Of a stretch of DNA of 64,000 nt, positions 8,167-15,947 are shown one piece after another (position 1 is the first letter of the stretch; every line of letters starts with the position of its first letter). This stretch comes from Prevotella sp. (GTDB lineage Bacteria; Bacteroidota; Bacteroidia; Bacteroidales; Bacteroidaceae). Both the position numbers and the translations under genes were made by a program. Where the stretch lies: the NCBI GenBank assembly GCA_017470345.1, contig JAFUEP010000042.1:62001-126000 (forward strand), read 5' to 3'. Below the pieces are notes generated by a model that was not told where the DNA came from, made no database searches, and worked only from the letters and a program-made list of their open reading frames with translations.

Positions 8167-10218
8167 TCAGTTCTTTTTCAGGACGACGGCCGACCGCGCA
8201 GGGATATAGAGCTTGAGCCACTCCTTGTGATCCTTGACGTAGAGGGGGTCGTAGTTGGTGAAATGCGTGACGGAGTCGTCAGCCAGTCCGTTGCCGCCGA
8301 ACTCCTTCGCGTCCGTGTTAAGCACCACCTCATAGCTGCCCGTGGGTACGAGGAAGCCATAGTCGGCGAAGGAGCGCGTGGGCGAGAAGTTGAAGACGAA
8401 GATGAGGTCGCCGCGCATGAAGGCGAGCACCTGGTCGCCGTCGTTGTGCCATATCTCGACGACGGGCTTGTTCTGGAAGTTGCGCACCGTCTTGACCACC
8501 TTGATCATCTCGCGGTCGAAGTCGCCCAGCCAGTGATAGCAGAGGTCGTGGTTGTCGACGAGGTTCCACTGGCGTCGTGCATACTTGTAGCTCCATCCGT
8601 TGCCCTCGCGCGGGAAGTCGATCCATTCGGGATGTCCGAACTCGTTGCCCATGAAGTTGAGGTAGCCGCCGTTGATGGCCGCCAGTGTGACGAGGCGTAT
8701 CATCTTGTGGAGGGCGATGCCGCGCTCAGCCACGCCGTTGACGTCCTTCTTGGCGAAGTGCCAGTACATGTCGGCGTCGATGAGCCGGAAGATGATGGTC
8801 TTGTCGCCGACGAGTGCCTGGTCGTGGCTCTCGCAGTACGAGATGGTCTTCTCGTCCGGACGGCGGTTCTTGACCTCCCAGAAGATGGAGCTGGGCTTCC
8901 AGTCCTCGTCCTTCAGCTCTTTGATCGTCTTGATCCAGTAGTCGGGGATGTTCATGGCCATGCGATAGTCGAATCCCATGCCGCCGTCCTCGAAGCTGGC
9001 CGCCAGTCCTGGCATGCCGCTGACCTCCTCGGCGATGGTGATCGCGTTGGGGTTCACCTCGTGGATGAGCAGGTTGGCCAGCGACAGGTAGCAGATGGCC
9101 TCGTCGTCCTCATGGCCGTTGAAGTAGTCGCCGTAGCCTCCGAAGGCCTCGCCCAGTCCGTGGCTATAGTAGAGCATGGAGGTGACTCCGTCGAATCGGA
9201 AGCCGTCGAAGTGGAACTCCTCGAGCCAGTATTTGCAGTTGGAGAGCAGGAAGTGCTTCACGCCGTCGTTGCCGTAGTCGAAGCAGAGCGAGTCCCATGC
9301 GGGATGCTCGTGGCGGTCGCCGCGGCAGAAGAACTGATAGGGGTCGCCGGCCAGGTTGCCCAGTCCCTCCACCTCGTTCTTCACGGCGTGGCTGTGGACG
9401 ATGTCCATGATCACGCTGATGCCCAGCCGGTGGGCCTCGTCGATGAGCGCCTTGAGTTCCTCGGGCGTGCCGAAGCGGCTGCTGGGGGCGAAGAACGACG
9501 AGACGTGATATCCGAACGACCCGTAGTAGGGATGCTCCTGGATGGCCATCACCTGGATGCAGTTGTAGCCGTCCTTGGCCACGCGCGGCAGCACGTTCTC
9601 GCGGAATTCGTTGTACGTACCCACCTTCTCGGCGTCCTGGCTCATGCCGACGTGGCACTCATAGATGAGCAGCGGCGACTTCTTCGGCTTGAAGCCCGCC
9701 TTCTTCCATACGTAGGGCACGGCGGGGTTCCACACCTGTGCGGAGAAGATCTTCGTCTCCTCGTCCTGCACCACGCGGCGGCACCAGGCGGGAATGCGCT
9801 CTCCCTCGCCGCCGTCCCAGTGGACGCGCATCTTGTAGAGCTGTCCGTGGCGCAGGTCCTTCTCGCGCAGCTTCAGCTCCCAGTTGCCCGTGCCCTCGAT
9901 GCGCTTGCAACGGTAGTGCTCGTCCTCCTGCCAGTTGTTGAAGTCGCCGACGAGATAGATGTCCGTGGCGTTGGGCGCCCACTCGCGGAAGACCCATCCG
10001 CGCGTCTGCTTGTGCAGTCCGTAGTAGAGGTGTCCTGTGGCGAAGTCGCTGAGCGACCTGCGTCCGTTGTTCGTCAGCTGGTTCAGCTTCCACAGCGCGT
10101 GGTCGTGGCGTCCGCGGATGGCCTCCTCGTAGGGTTCCAGCCACGAGTCGTTCTGCACGAGGCCTATGTGCTGCGGCTGCTTCTGTACCTGCTTCTGTTC
10201 CTGTTTCTTTGTTGCCAT
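8167..10218 (-). CDS. glgB: 1,4-alpha-glucan branching enzyme, eukaryote-type (GH13_8)
   Basis: A 683-residue branching enzyme that makes alpha-1,6 branches in glycogen. An N-terminal CBM48-like domain (FREWAPNATDIYLVGDFNNW, residues 77-96) precedes the GH13 barrel. Catalytic regions are visible: DIVHSHA (272-278), GFRFDG with the nucleophile Asp at 343, IAEE with the acid Glu at 397/398, and ESHDQ at 463-467. Length and motif spelling match the eukaryotic/Bacteroidetes branch rather than E. coli GlgB. The ATG is preceded by an array of 7-bp units that fills the whole gap to the upstream YhcH-family gene. Confidence 0.96.
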   Translation of the reverse strand: MATKKQEQKQVQKQPQHIGLVQNDSWLEPYEEAIRGRHDHALWKLNQLTNNGRRSLSDFATGHLYYGLHKQTRGWVFREWAPNATDIYLVGDFNNWQEDEHYRCKRIEGTGNWELKLREKDLRHGQLYKMRVHWDGGEGERIPAWCRRVVQDEETKIFSAQVWNPAVPYVWKKAGFKPKKSPLLIYECHVGMSQDAEKVGTYNEFRENVLPRVAKDGYNCIQVMAIQEHPYYGSFGYHVSSFFAPSSRFGTPEELKALIDEAHRLGISVIMDIVHSHAVKNEVEGLGNLAGDPYQFFCRGDRHEHPAWDSLCFDYGNDGVKHFLLSNCKYWLEEFHFDGFRFDGVTSMLYYSHGLGEAFGGYGDYFNGHEDDEAICYLSLANLLIHEVNPNAITIAEEVSGMPGLAASFEDGGMGFDYRMAMNIPDYWIKTIKELKDEDWKPSSIFWEVKNRRPDEKTISYCESHDQALVGDKTIIFRLIDADMYWHFAKKDVNGVAERGIALHKMIRLVTLAAINGGYLNFMGNEFGHPEWIDFPREGNGWSYKYARRQWNLVDNHDLCYHWLGDFDREMIKVVKTVRNFQNKPVVEIWHNDGDQVLAFMRGDLIFVFNFSPTRSFADYGFLVPTGSYEVVLNTDAKEFGGNGLADDSVTHFTNYDPLYVKDHKEWLKLYIPARSAVVLKKN

Positions 10219-10265
10219 AACTATAAACTATTCAATTCTTCACTCTTCACTCATAACTCTTCACC
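10217..10265 (-). repeat. Heptamer array between yhcH-like gene and glgB
   Basis: Read on the minus strand this is a run of 7-base units: GTGAAGA, GTTATGA, GTGAAGA, GTGAAGA, ATTGAAT, AGTTTAT, AGTTATG. The TGA stop of the upstream gene is part of the array and the glgB ATG falls in its last unit. Most units carry TGA. Confidence 0.75.
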
Positions 10266-10699
10266 TTGAAGATGGCTTTCTTGATCTCAGGCATGATGGA
10301 GATGCAGGGTGCATGTCCGTCCTGGGGGAAGAAGATGGCGAACATACCAGGCAGACAGTCGATGAAACTCTCGGCCAAAAGGCCAGGATACTTCGTGATG
10401 TCCTTCTCGTCGTTGTAGGGTGTCTCGGGCAGTCGGCAGAGCGGCGTGTAGCCGTAGGTCTCAGGCCCGTCCAGCGGGATCTGGATATCGATCATGCGGC
10501 GGTGCGTCTCGATGACGGCCTCGTCGGGCGTCCTGCCCTTGGCGGTGGTGATGTTGACGAAGAGGTCGGCGCCCTGTATGGGGTGCTTACCCTCTGGGAG
10601 CTCCTCGAGGCGGTTGTTGGCGATGAACTCCACGACCTGCTTGAAGAGCGGGTTGACGGCCTCGTACTTGGCGAGGTTCTCAATAGTGTCGATAATCAT
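10247..10699 (-). CDS. YhcH/YjgK/YiaL family protein (DUF386 cupin-like)
   Basis: A 150-residue single-domain protein matching the YhcH/YjgK/YiaL family, with the characteristic ETHRRMIDIQIPLDGPE segment and the metal/ligand-lining FFPQDGHAPCI region near the C-terminus. These small beta-barrel proteins are found with sialic-acid or sugar catabolic genes and EbgC-type beta-galactosidase subunits, but their reaction is mostly uncharacterised. Here it precedes glgB by 28 bases, so a sugar-related role is reasonable. The last codons and the stop lie inside a 7-bp repeat array. Confidence 0.9.
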   Translation of the reverse strand: MIIDTIENLAKYEAVNPLFKQVVEFIANNRLEELPEGKHPIQGADLFVNITTAKGRTPDEAVIETHRRMIDIQIPLDGPETYGYTPLCRLPETPYNDEKDITKYPGLLAESFIDCLPGMFAIFFPQDGHAPCISIMPEIKKAIFKVKSYE

Positions 10700-10738
10700 A
10701 ATGGCTTATATATTTTAGTTATTATTTTTATCTTTAGG

Positions 10739-10803
10739 AGTTTTTTGGGGGAGTTTAGGAGTTTAAAAGTTTTTGGGGGAGTTTAGGAGTATAGGAGTTT
10801 AGA
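10739..10803. repeat. Direct repeat with octamer-like units upstream of yhcH-like gene
   Basis: A motif of about 24 bases (AG, a T run, a G5 run, AGTTTAGGAGT) occurs at 10739-10762 and again, one T shorter, at 10768-10790. It is followed by 8-base units GTTTAGGA, GTATAGGA and GTTTAGAC. I see no gene in the 199-base gap 10700-10898. Confidence 0.7.
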
Positions 10804-10842
10804 CGATAGCCTTGCCGCTGATGCAGCGCTGAAGGTCACGAA

Positions 10843-10901
10843 GGATTTTAATTCTTAATTCTCAACTCTTAATCGCCAAAGGCGACAACTCTTAACTCTT
10901 A
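10843..10901 (-). repeat. Heptamer array around a GC hairpin after the MORN gene
   Basis: On the minus strand the units GAATTAA, GAGTTAA and GAGTTGT lead into the hairpin TCGCC-TTT-GGCGA, then ATTAAGA, GTTGAGA, ATTAAGA. The TAA stop of the MORN protein gene is inside the first unit. The hairpin might aid termination, but it has no T-tract directly after it. Confidence 0.65.
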
Positions 10902-12020
10902 ATTCTTCTTCCTGTGTCCGTTGACGTAGGTGCCCTGAGCCGTGACGTTGCCGTTGCGGTCCTTCTCCACGAAGTCGCCGTCGCGCCTGCCGTTGACATA
11001 GCAGCCCTCAAAGCGCTGGCCGTCCTTCGACTCCTCAATCGACTTGCCGTGGCGCTGGCCACCCTTGTAGGTAGCCTTGAATCGCGAACCATCAGCCATG
11101 TGTCCGATGCACTCGCCCTCAGGCTGTCCGTTCTTGAACTGCCCCTCGACGAGGTCGCCTTGCTTCGTGGTCAGCTTGCCGTGACCGTTGGGCAGGTCGT
11201 AGTGCCACTGTCCCGTATACGTGTTGCCGTTCTTCCAGACCAGTGTTCCCTGTCCGTGCTTGTCGCCGTTGAGGAACTGTCCGCTGTACTTGTCGCCGTT
11301 GGCATAGCGGAAGATGCCCGTGCCCGTGCGCATACCATTCTCATAGTCACCTTCGTAGATATCGCCGTTCTGGAAGCGGTAGATGCCCTTGCCGTGCATG
11401 CGGTCGGCCTGCCACTGTCCCACGTAGACGTCGCCGTTGGCATATCGGAATGTACCCTTGCCGTTGCGCTGGTCGTTCAGCCACTGCCCCTCGTAGGTCG
11501 AGCCGTCAGCCCAGTCGAAGAATCCCTGTCCGTTCTTCTTGTCCTGCTTCCACTCGCCGTTGTAGTAGGCTCCGCTGGCAAAGGTGTAGAGCCCCTTGCC
11601 CTCGCGCTTGTCCTCACGCCACATGCCGTTGTATACGTCGCCGTTGAAGTAGTACATCGTGCCCTTGCCCTGCTGGTAGTCACGATACCACAGCCCTACA
11701 TATTTATTATTGTTTTGGAAGTAATACGTACCCTGGCCGTGCTGCTGGTCGAGCAGCCACTGCCCCTCGTATCGCTCGCCGTCGCTGAACTGATAGACGC
11801 CGTAGCCCTCGCGGTGGCCCTTGACGTATTCTCCCTCGTAGGTGTTGCCGTTTTTCCATGTCGTCTTGCCCTTGCCGTGCGGCCGTCCTGAGGCCATCTC
11901 TCCGTTGTAGCTGCCGCCGTCCTTGGTGGTGCACGATCCGAGCGAGATCTTCTGTGCGCTGGCGATCAAAGGCACGGCCGTGATGAGTAATAATGATATG
12001 ATATGTCTGCTGATATTCAT
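10899..12020 (-). CDS. Exported MORN-repeat protein (14 repeats)
   Basis: A 373-residue protein with an N-terminal signal peptide (MNISRHIISLLLITAVPLIA, then SAQ) followed by 14 consecutive 23-residue MORN repeats of the form YxGxWxxGxxxGxGxxxxxxGxx, nearly filling the mature chain. The last repeats are degenerate (FKATYKGGQRHGKS, FEGCYVNGRRDG) and the tail is basic. MORN repeats form elongated beta-sheets that bind lipids or proteins; exported bacterial MORN proteins have no settled role. The ATG at 12020 was chosen over one 33 bases upstream because the latter lies over the likely promoter (12043-12050) and spoils the signal peptide. Confidence 0.9.
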   Translation of the reverse strand: MNISRHIISLLLITAVPLIASAQKISLGSCTTKDGGSYNGEMASGRPHGKGKTTWKNGNTYEGEYVKGHREGYGVYQFSDGERYEGQWLLDQQHGQGTYYFQNNNKYVGLWYRDYQQGKGTMYYFNGDVYNGMWREDKREGKGLYTFASGAYYNGEWKQDKKNGQGFFDWADGSTYEGQWLNDQRNGKGTFRYANGDVYVGQWQADRMHGKGIYRFQNGDIYEGDYENGMRTGTGIFRYANGDKYSGQFLNGDKHGQGTLVWKNGNTYTGQWHYDLPNGHGKLTTKQGDLVEGQFKNGQPEGECIGHMADGSRFKATYKGGQRHGKSIEESKDGQRFEGCYVNGRRDGDFVEKDRNGNVTAQGTYVNGHRKKN

Positions 12021-12042
12021 TGTTGCATAGCTTTTTGAAGCC

Positions 12043-12050
12043 CAAAAGTA
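12043..12050 (-). promoter_or_regulatory. -7 box (TACTTTTG) for the MORN gene
   Basis: Matches the Bacteroidetes TAnnTTTG -7 element on the minus strand, 22 bases before the chosen ATG. Confidence 0.6.
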
Positions 12051-12082
12051 CAAAAAAAATGTCGAGCAGGCAAAAAATTTAA

Positions 12083-12110
12083 GGAATTAGGAATAAGAAT
12101 TAAGAATTAT
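12083..12110 (+). repeat. Four 7-bp units in the kdsB promoter
   Basis: GGAATTA, GGAATAA, GAATTAA and GAATTAT in unbroken 7-base phase, ending directly before TTGTATCTTTG. They fill the place where the -33 element and spacer of the kdsB promoter would be. Confidence 0.7.
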
Positions 12111-12113
12111 TTG

Positions 12114-12121
12114 TATCTTTG
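12114..12121 (+). promoter_or_regulatory. -7 box (TATCTTTG) for kdsB
   Basis: A perfect TAnnTTTG element 22 bases before the kdsB ATG, implying a short leader. Confidence 0.7.
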
Positions 12122-12143
12122 CCGCCAAATCTGATCATCGACC

Positions 12144-12896
12144 ATGAAGTTTATCGGTATAATCCCCGCCCGCTATGCCTCCACGCGCTTTCCGGGCAAA
12201 CCCCTCGCCATGCTGGGCGGACGCACCGTCATCCAGCGAGTCTACGAACAGGTCAGCGGCGCCCTCGGCGAGGCCTACGTCGCCACCGACGACGAGCGCA
12301 TCCTCCGTGCCGTCCGACAGTTCGGCGGCCGCGCCGTCATGACGCGCGCCGACCACCGCAGCGGCACCGACCGCATCGAGGAGGCCGCCGAGCAGCTCCA
12401 GACCGACGCCGACGTCATCATCAACGTTCAGGGCGATGAGCCCTTCGTCCAGCGCTCGCAGCTCGAGACGGTGAAGTCGCTCTTTGCCGACCCCGAGGCA
12501 CAGATCTGCACACTGGGCAAGCCCTTCGAGTCGATGGAGGCCGTCATGAATCCCAACTCGCCCAAGATCGTCTGCGACGTGCGCGGCTACGCCCTCTACT
12601 TCAGCCGCTCCCCCATCCCCTACGTCCGCGGCCGCGAGCAGCAGGAGTGGCTCCAGGCCTTCCCCTACCTTAAGCACATCGGCCTCTACGCCTATCGCCG
12701 CGAGGTGCTGCGCGAGATCACACGTCTGCCGCAGAGCCCCCTCGAGCTCGCCGAGAGCCTCGAGCAACTGCGGTGGCTGCAGCACGGCTATCGCATCCGT
12801 GTGGGTCTCACCGACGTCGAGACCGTCGGCATAGACACGCCCGCCGACCTCAGCCGCGCCGAGGCCCTCCTCGGCGCGATGGAGGCGGAGCGTTAA
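12144..12896 (+). CDS. kdsB: 3-deoxy-manno-octulosonate cytidylyltransferase
   Basis: A 250-residue KdsB that makes CMP-Kdo from CTP and Kdo for the inner core of lipopolysaccharide. The N-terminal nucleotide-binding motif (IIPARYASTRFPGKPL), the substrate loop (DHRSGTDRI), the INVQGDEPF metal-binding segment and the C-terminal TVGIDTPADLSRAE are all present. Length is normal for the family. It has its own promoter, and the next gene also has its own, so it is probably monocistronic. lpxB at 25 kb belongs to the same outer-membrane pathway but is not linked. Confidence 0.97.
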   Translation: MKFIGIIPARYASTRFPGKPLAMLGGRTVIQRVYEQVSGALGEAYVATDDERILRAVRQFGGRAVMTRADHRSGTDRIEEAAEQLQTDADVIINVQGDEPFVQRSQLETVKSLFADPEAQICTLGKPFESMEAVMNPNSPKIVCDVRGYALYFSRSPIPYVRGREQQEWLQAFPYLKHIGLYAYRREVLREITRLPQSPLELAESLEQLRWLQHGYRIRVGLTDVETVGIDTPADLSRAEALLGAMEAER

Positions 12897-12948
12897 GGAG
12901 ACGCAGAAAAAAAGCGGGGAAAAAGGTAATTATATAAGAATAATTTTA

Positions 12949-12956
12949 TATCTTTG
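12949..12956 (+). promoter_or_regulatory. -7 box (TATCTTTG) for the acidic-tail protein
   Basis: Perfect TAnnTTTG element 23 bases before the ATG at 12980, in an AT-rich stretch. Confidence 0.7.
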
Positions 12957-12979
12957 CACCCACAAACATAATCACAGAA

Positions 12980-13795
12980 ATGAAAGAGACAAGCCAAGAC
13001 ACTGCAACCAAAGCCCTTACGCTGAAGACTCTGACGAAGAGCAGCGTCTGGGACGTACAAGAGAACGACATCTTCCGGATGTGGGAGGGTGCTGACAAGG
13101 ATGCCGAAGTGAAGGACAACGTGCGTCGCTATGTCGACATCATCCGTTCGGCATTCATGATCGAAGAGGTCAATTCGGATGCCCCTGTCGTCAAGGCCAA
13201 GTATGAGAAGCAAGGCTACAAGGTGGGCCAGGTGCGGATCGACGAGAACCAGAAGATCACGTGGGCCATCAAGAAGCGGCCTATCATGCGCGTAACTGAC
13301 CTCACCTACGAGAACATCCGCCACATCACGGCTACTAAACTCGTGGAGGTGCTCGACCGCAACTTCGGCGGCGGCTGGGACTCCCTGTCGCAGTCGATCA
13401 AGGACATCATCGAGTCCGGCTTCGACATCTCGACGACAACACTGCCCAAGGACCGTCTGCACAAGAAGGGAGGCATGTACGAGAAGAAGATCGACGACGG
13501 CTTCGAGGTGCTGGAAGTACCCAAGGGCACCTGGGTGGAGGCCATCTTCGCCAAGGCCAAGCCAGAGTCGGAGAAGCCCCGAATGAAGTTCAACAGCTAC
13601 GGCGACGACGAGGAGAACGACGATGAGGATGTCGAGATCGAGGACAACTACAACAAGCCTGACGAGGACGACATCGAACTCGACGGCCCCAACGACGACG
13701 AGATCACGGAGGACAACTACTCGACCATGATGGACCTCGGAGGCGACGACCCCGACGAGGAGGCTGAGAACATGGTCGACTACGTCGACGACTGA
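12980..13795 (+). CDS. Unknown protein with long acidic C-terminal tail
   Basis: A 271-residue soluble protein I do not recognise. Residues about 1-200 are a mixed-charge folded region with repeated basic/aromatic segments (for example YEKQGYKVGQVRIDENQKIT, RNFGGGWDSLSQSIKDI). Residues about 205-271 are overwhelmingly Asp and Glu (DDEENDDEDVEIEDNY and further blocks). No signal peptide or membrane segment is visible. The architecture recalls RNA polymerase- or ribosome-associated proteins with acidic tails, such as the Firmicutes delta subunit, but there is no sequence evidence for homology. It has its own strong-looking promoter and stands alone, which suggests good expression. Confidence 0.85.
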   Translation: MKETSQDTATKALTLKTLTKSSVWDVQENDIFRMWEGADKDAEVKDNVRRYVDIIRSAFMIEEVNSDAPVVKAKYEKQGYKVGQVRIDENQKITWAIKKRPIMRVTDLTYENIRHITATKLVEVLDRNFGGGWDSLSQSIKDIIESGFDISTTTLPKDRLHKKGGMYEKKIDDGFEVLEVPKGTWVEAIFAKAKPESEKPRMKFNSYGDDEENDDEDVEIEDNYNKPDEDDIELDGPNDDEITEDNYSTMMDLGGDDPDEEAENMVDYVDD

Positions 13796-13925
13796 CAAGG
13801 AAAACACGTCGGAAATGGAAGGAATATAATGAATAAATCTGAAACGACAAAGTCGACAAGTAGACATTTTGTTTTTTTCATATATATTTTTGACCCGACG
13901 ACTCGTCATTTCGGATTTCTATTGT

Positions 13926-13933
13926 TAACTTTG
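13926..13933 (+). promoter_or_regulatory. Possible distal -7 box (TAACTTTG) upstream of agmatine deiminase
   Basis: A TAnnTTTG match 88 bases before the ATG of the agmatine deiminase gene, in a 225-base gap that holds no other gene I can support. A second, closer match lies at 14008. Confidence 0.45.
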
Positions 13934-14007
13934 CCGTCAAAGACGGCGAACTTACTCTGTCTCGGCAAAAAAAGAATAAATTCTTTTGTTTTGCTCTCGA
14001 CTATTTG

Positions 14008-14015
14008 TAACTTTG
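14008..14015 (+). promoter_or_regulatory. -7 box (TAACTTTG) directly before the agmatine deiminase ATG
   Basis: A perfect TAnnTTTG element whose last G is only 6 bases from the ATG at 14021. With normal spacing, transcription would begin at or within a few bases of the start codon. Confidence 0.6.
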
Positions 14016-14020
14016 CACCC

Positions 14021-14998
14021 ATGAATGACAAGGACGACTACAGGCTGCCAGCAGAATGGGAGCCGCAGAGCGGCGTCCAGCTGACATGGCCGCACGCAGG
14101 GACCGACTGGGCGCCGATGCTCGACGAGATCATGGAGACGTATCGGACGATGGCCCGCGAGATAGGACGGCGGGAGCCGGTGCTGAACGTCGGACAGCCG
14201 AACGACGACACGTGGGCCCGCGACCACGGCTTCATCACGCTGACAGCTCCGGGCAAGCCTGCACGGCTGCTCGACTTCAGGTTCAACGGATGGGGCGAGA
14301 AATTCCCCTCTGAGCTCGACAACGCCATCAACCGCCGCCTCTTCGACGAGGGACGGCTGGAGGGCATCTATGAGAATCACCTGGACTTCGTCCTGGAGGG
14401 AGGCTCCATCGAGAGCGACGGCCGGGGGACGATTTTCACCACGACCGCCTGCCTGATGGCTCCTCATCGCAACCAGCCGCTGACACAGGGTGAGATAGAG
14501 GAGCGGCTGAAGAGATGGCTCAGGGCGGAGCGCATCGTCTGGATTGACCACGGCAGCCTCGTGGGCGACGACACCGACGGGCATATCGACACGCTGGTGC
14601 GCGTCGGGCCCGACGACACCCTGCTGTATGTAGGTTGCGACGATCCGGCGGATGAGCAATACGAGGAGCTACGACTGATGGAGCAACAACTTGTCGGGCT
14701 GCTCACCACCGACGGACGGCCCTACAGGCTGGTGCGGCTGCCGATGCCACGCCCCATCCGCGATGAGCAGGGGCAGCGGCTGCCGGCTACGTATGCAAAT
14801 TTCCTCGTCGTCAACGGCGCCGTTCTCTGCCCCACCTACGCCCAACCCGATCTCGACGCTGAGGCCATGCGACGCATCGGCGAGTCATTTCCCCGTCGTG
14901 ACGTCGTCGGCATCGACTGCCGCAGCATCATCCGCCAGCACGGCTCGCTCCACTGCTGCACCATGCAGTTTCCTGCGGGCGTCGTCGGAAAGAGATAA
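14021..14998 (+). CDS. aguA: Agmatine deiminase
   Basis: A 325-residue member of the peptidyl-arginine-deiminase-like family; converts agmatine to N-carbamoylputrescine and ammonia. Visible motifs are the N-terminal WPHAGTDW, the active-site segment NDDTWARDHGF, the conserved LEGGSIESDGRGT, DGHIDTLVR, and the C-terminal catalytic Cys in GSLHCCTMQ. The next gene encodes the following enzyme of the pathway, which makes the assignment firm over other deiminases of the family. The ATG at 14021 sits 6 bases after a promoter -7 box. The stop codon lies at the beginning of an AT-rich repeat array. Confidence 0.95.
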   Translation: MNDKDDYRLPAEWEPQSGVQLTWPHAGTDWAPMLDEIMETYRTMAREIGRREPVLNVGQPNDDTWARDHGFITLTAPGKPARLLDFRFNGWGEKFPSELDNAINRRLFDEGRLEGIYENHLDFVLEGGSIESDGRGTIFTTTACLMAPHRNQPLTQGEIEERLKRWLRAERIVWIDHGSLVGDDTDGHIDTLVRVGPDDTLLYVGCDDPADEQYEELRLMEQQLVGLLTTDGRPYRLVRLPMPRPIRDEQGQRLPATYANFLVVNGAVLCPTYAQPDLDAEAMRRIGESFPRRDVVGIDCRSIIRQHGSLHCCTMQFPAGVVGKR

Positions 14999-15037
14999 TA
15001 GATAATAGATAAGAGATAATAGATAAGAGATAATAAA
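14996..15037 (+). repeat. Heptamer array between aguA and aguB
   Basis: Alternating 7-base units GATAATA and GATAAGA; the 14-base pair of units occurs twice exactly at 15008-15035. The aguA stop codon TAA is in the first unit and the array ends at the TTG start of the next gene. Every unit carries TAA. Confidence 0.8.
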
Positions 15038-15925
15038 TTGAAAAAAGAACTGAAAATAGGATTCCTGCAGCAGCACAACGTCGCTGACACGATGAACAAC
15101 ATCGGGCGGCTCAGCGACGGCATCCGCGACCTCGCCGGACGCGGCGCACAGCTCATCGTCCTGCAGGAGCTGCACAATGCGCTCTACTTCTGTCAGGTGG
15201 AGGCGGTCGACAATTTCAATCTGGCTGAGCCCATACCGGGACCCTCCACCGAACACTACGGCCGGTTGGCCAAGGAACTGGGCGTGGTGCTCGTCACGTC
15301 GCTCTTCGAACGGCGTGCCCCGGGACTCTGTCACAATACGGCGGTGGTGTTCGAACGGGACGGGCAGATAGCCGGGCGCTATCGTAAGATGCACATCCCT
15401 GACGACCCAGCCTACTACGAGAAGTTCTATTTCACGCCGGGCGACCTCGGCTTCCGGCCCATCGAGACGAGCGTCGGCCGACTGGGCGTGCTCGTCTGCT
15501 GGGACCAGTGGTATCCTGAGGCTGCCAGGCTGATGGCCCTGGCGGGAGCCGAGCTGCTCATCTACCCGACAGCCATCGGATATGAGAGCAGCGATGCCGA
15601 CGACGAGCAGCAGCGGCAGCGCCGTGCCTGGCAGACGGTGATGCGCGGACATGCCGTGGCCAACGGGCTGCCGGTCGTGGCCGTCAACCGTGTGGGCAAG
15701 GAGGCCGACCCGTCGGGCCAGACGGGCGGCATACGGTTCTGGGGCACGTCGTTCGTCTGCGGGCCTCAGGGCGAGATTCTCTATGAAGCATCCGACGACG
15801 AGGAGGAGAGTGTTGTCGTGGCCCTCGACATGGGGCGCTCTGAGCAGGTGAGGCGCTGGTGGCCCTTCCTGCGCGACCGCCGCATCGACAGCTACGGAGA
15901 GCTGACGCGACGATACATTGATTAA
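15038..15925 (+). CDS. aguB: N-carbamoylputrescine amidase (nitrilase superfamily)
   Basis: A 295-residue nitrilase-fold enzyme that hydrolyses N-carbamoylputrescine to putrescine, CO2 and ammonia. The catalytic triad positions are clear: Glu in LQELHNALYF, Lys in YRKMHIPDD, and Cys in GVLVCWDQWYPEAAR, the last being typical of the plant/bacterial AguB group. The start is TTG at 15038, immediately after the repeat array; no ATG upstream preserves the conserved N-terminus (LKIGFLQQH). Together with agmatine deiminase it forms a two-step putrescine route. Confidence 0.95.
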   Translation: MKKELKIGFLQQHNVADTMNNIGRLSDGIRDLAGRGAQLIVLQELHNALYFCQVEAVDNFNLAEPIPGPSTEHYGRLAKELGVVLVTSLFERRAPGLCHNTAVVFERDGQIAGRYRKMHIPDDPAYYEKFYFTPGDLGFRPIETSVGRLGVLVCWDQWYPEAARLMALAGAELLIYPTAIGYESSDADDEQQRQRRAWQTVMRGHAVANGLPVVAVNRVGKEADPSGQTGGIRFWGTSFVCGPQGEILYEASDDEEESVVVALDMGRSEQVRRWWPFLRDRRIDSYGELTRRYID

Positions 15926-15947
15926 GATAAGAGATATTGTGAGAGAA

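Noticed and set aside
8155-10269. A 704-codon open frame on the plus strand across glgB
   Set aside because: It lies fully opposite glgB, whose motifs are intact. Its composition (Val, Leu, Asp, Glu, His-rich) is typical of the antisense of a GC-rich gene. Similar long antisense frames across ftsH, metA, M13, GH43 and others were left out for the same reason.
13796-14020. Coding sequence or riboswitch before agmatine deiminase
   Set aside because: The frame is open upstream of the ATG, but it crosses two promoter boxes and AT-rich DNA and encodes a low-quality hydrophobic sequence; no riboswitch core is recognisable.
15918-15947. Upstream TTG start for glutamine synthetase
   Set aside because: It would overlap the end of aguB and add ten non-conserved residues; the ATG at 15948 gives the usual GSIII length.
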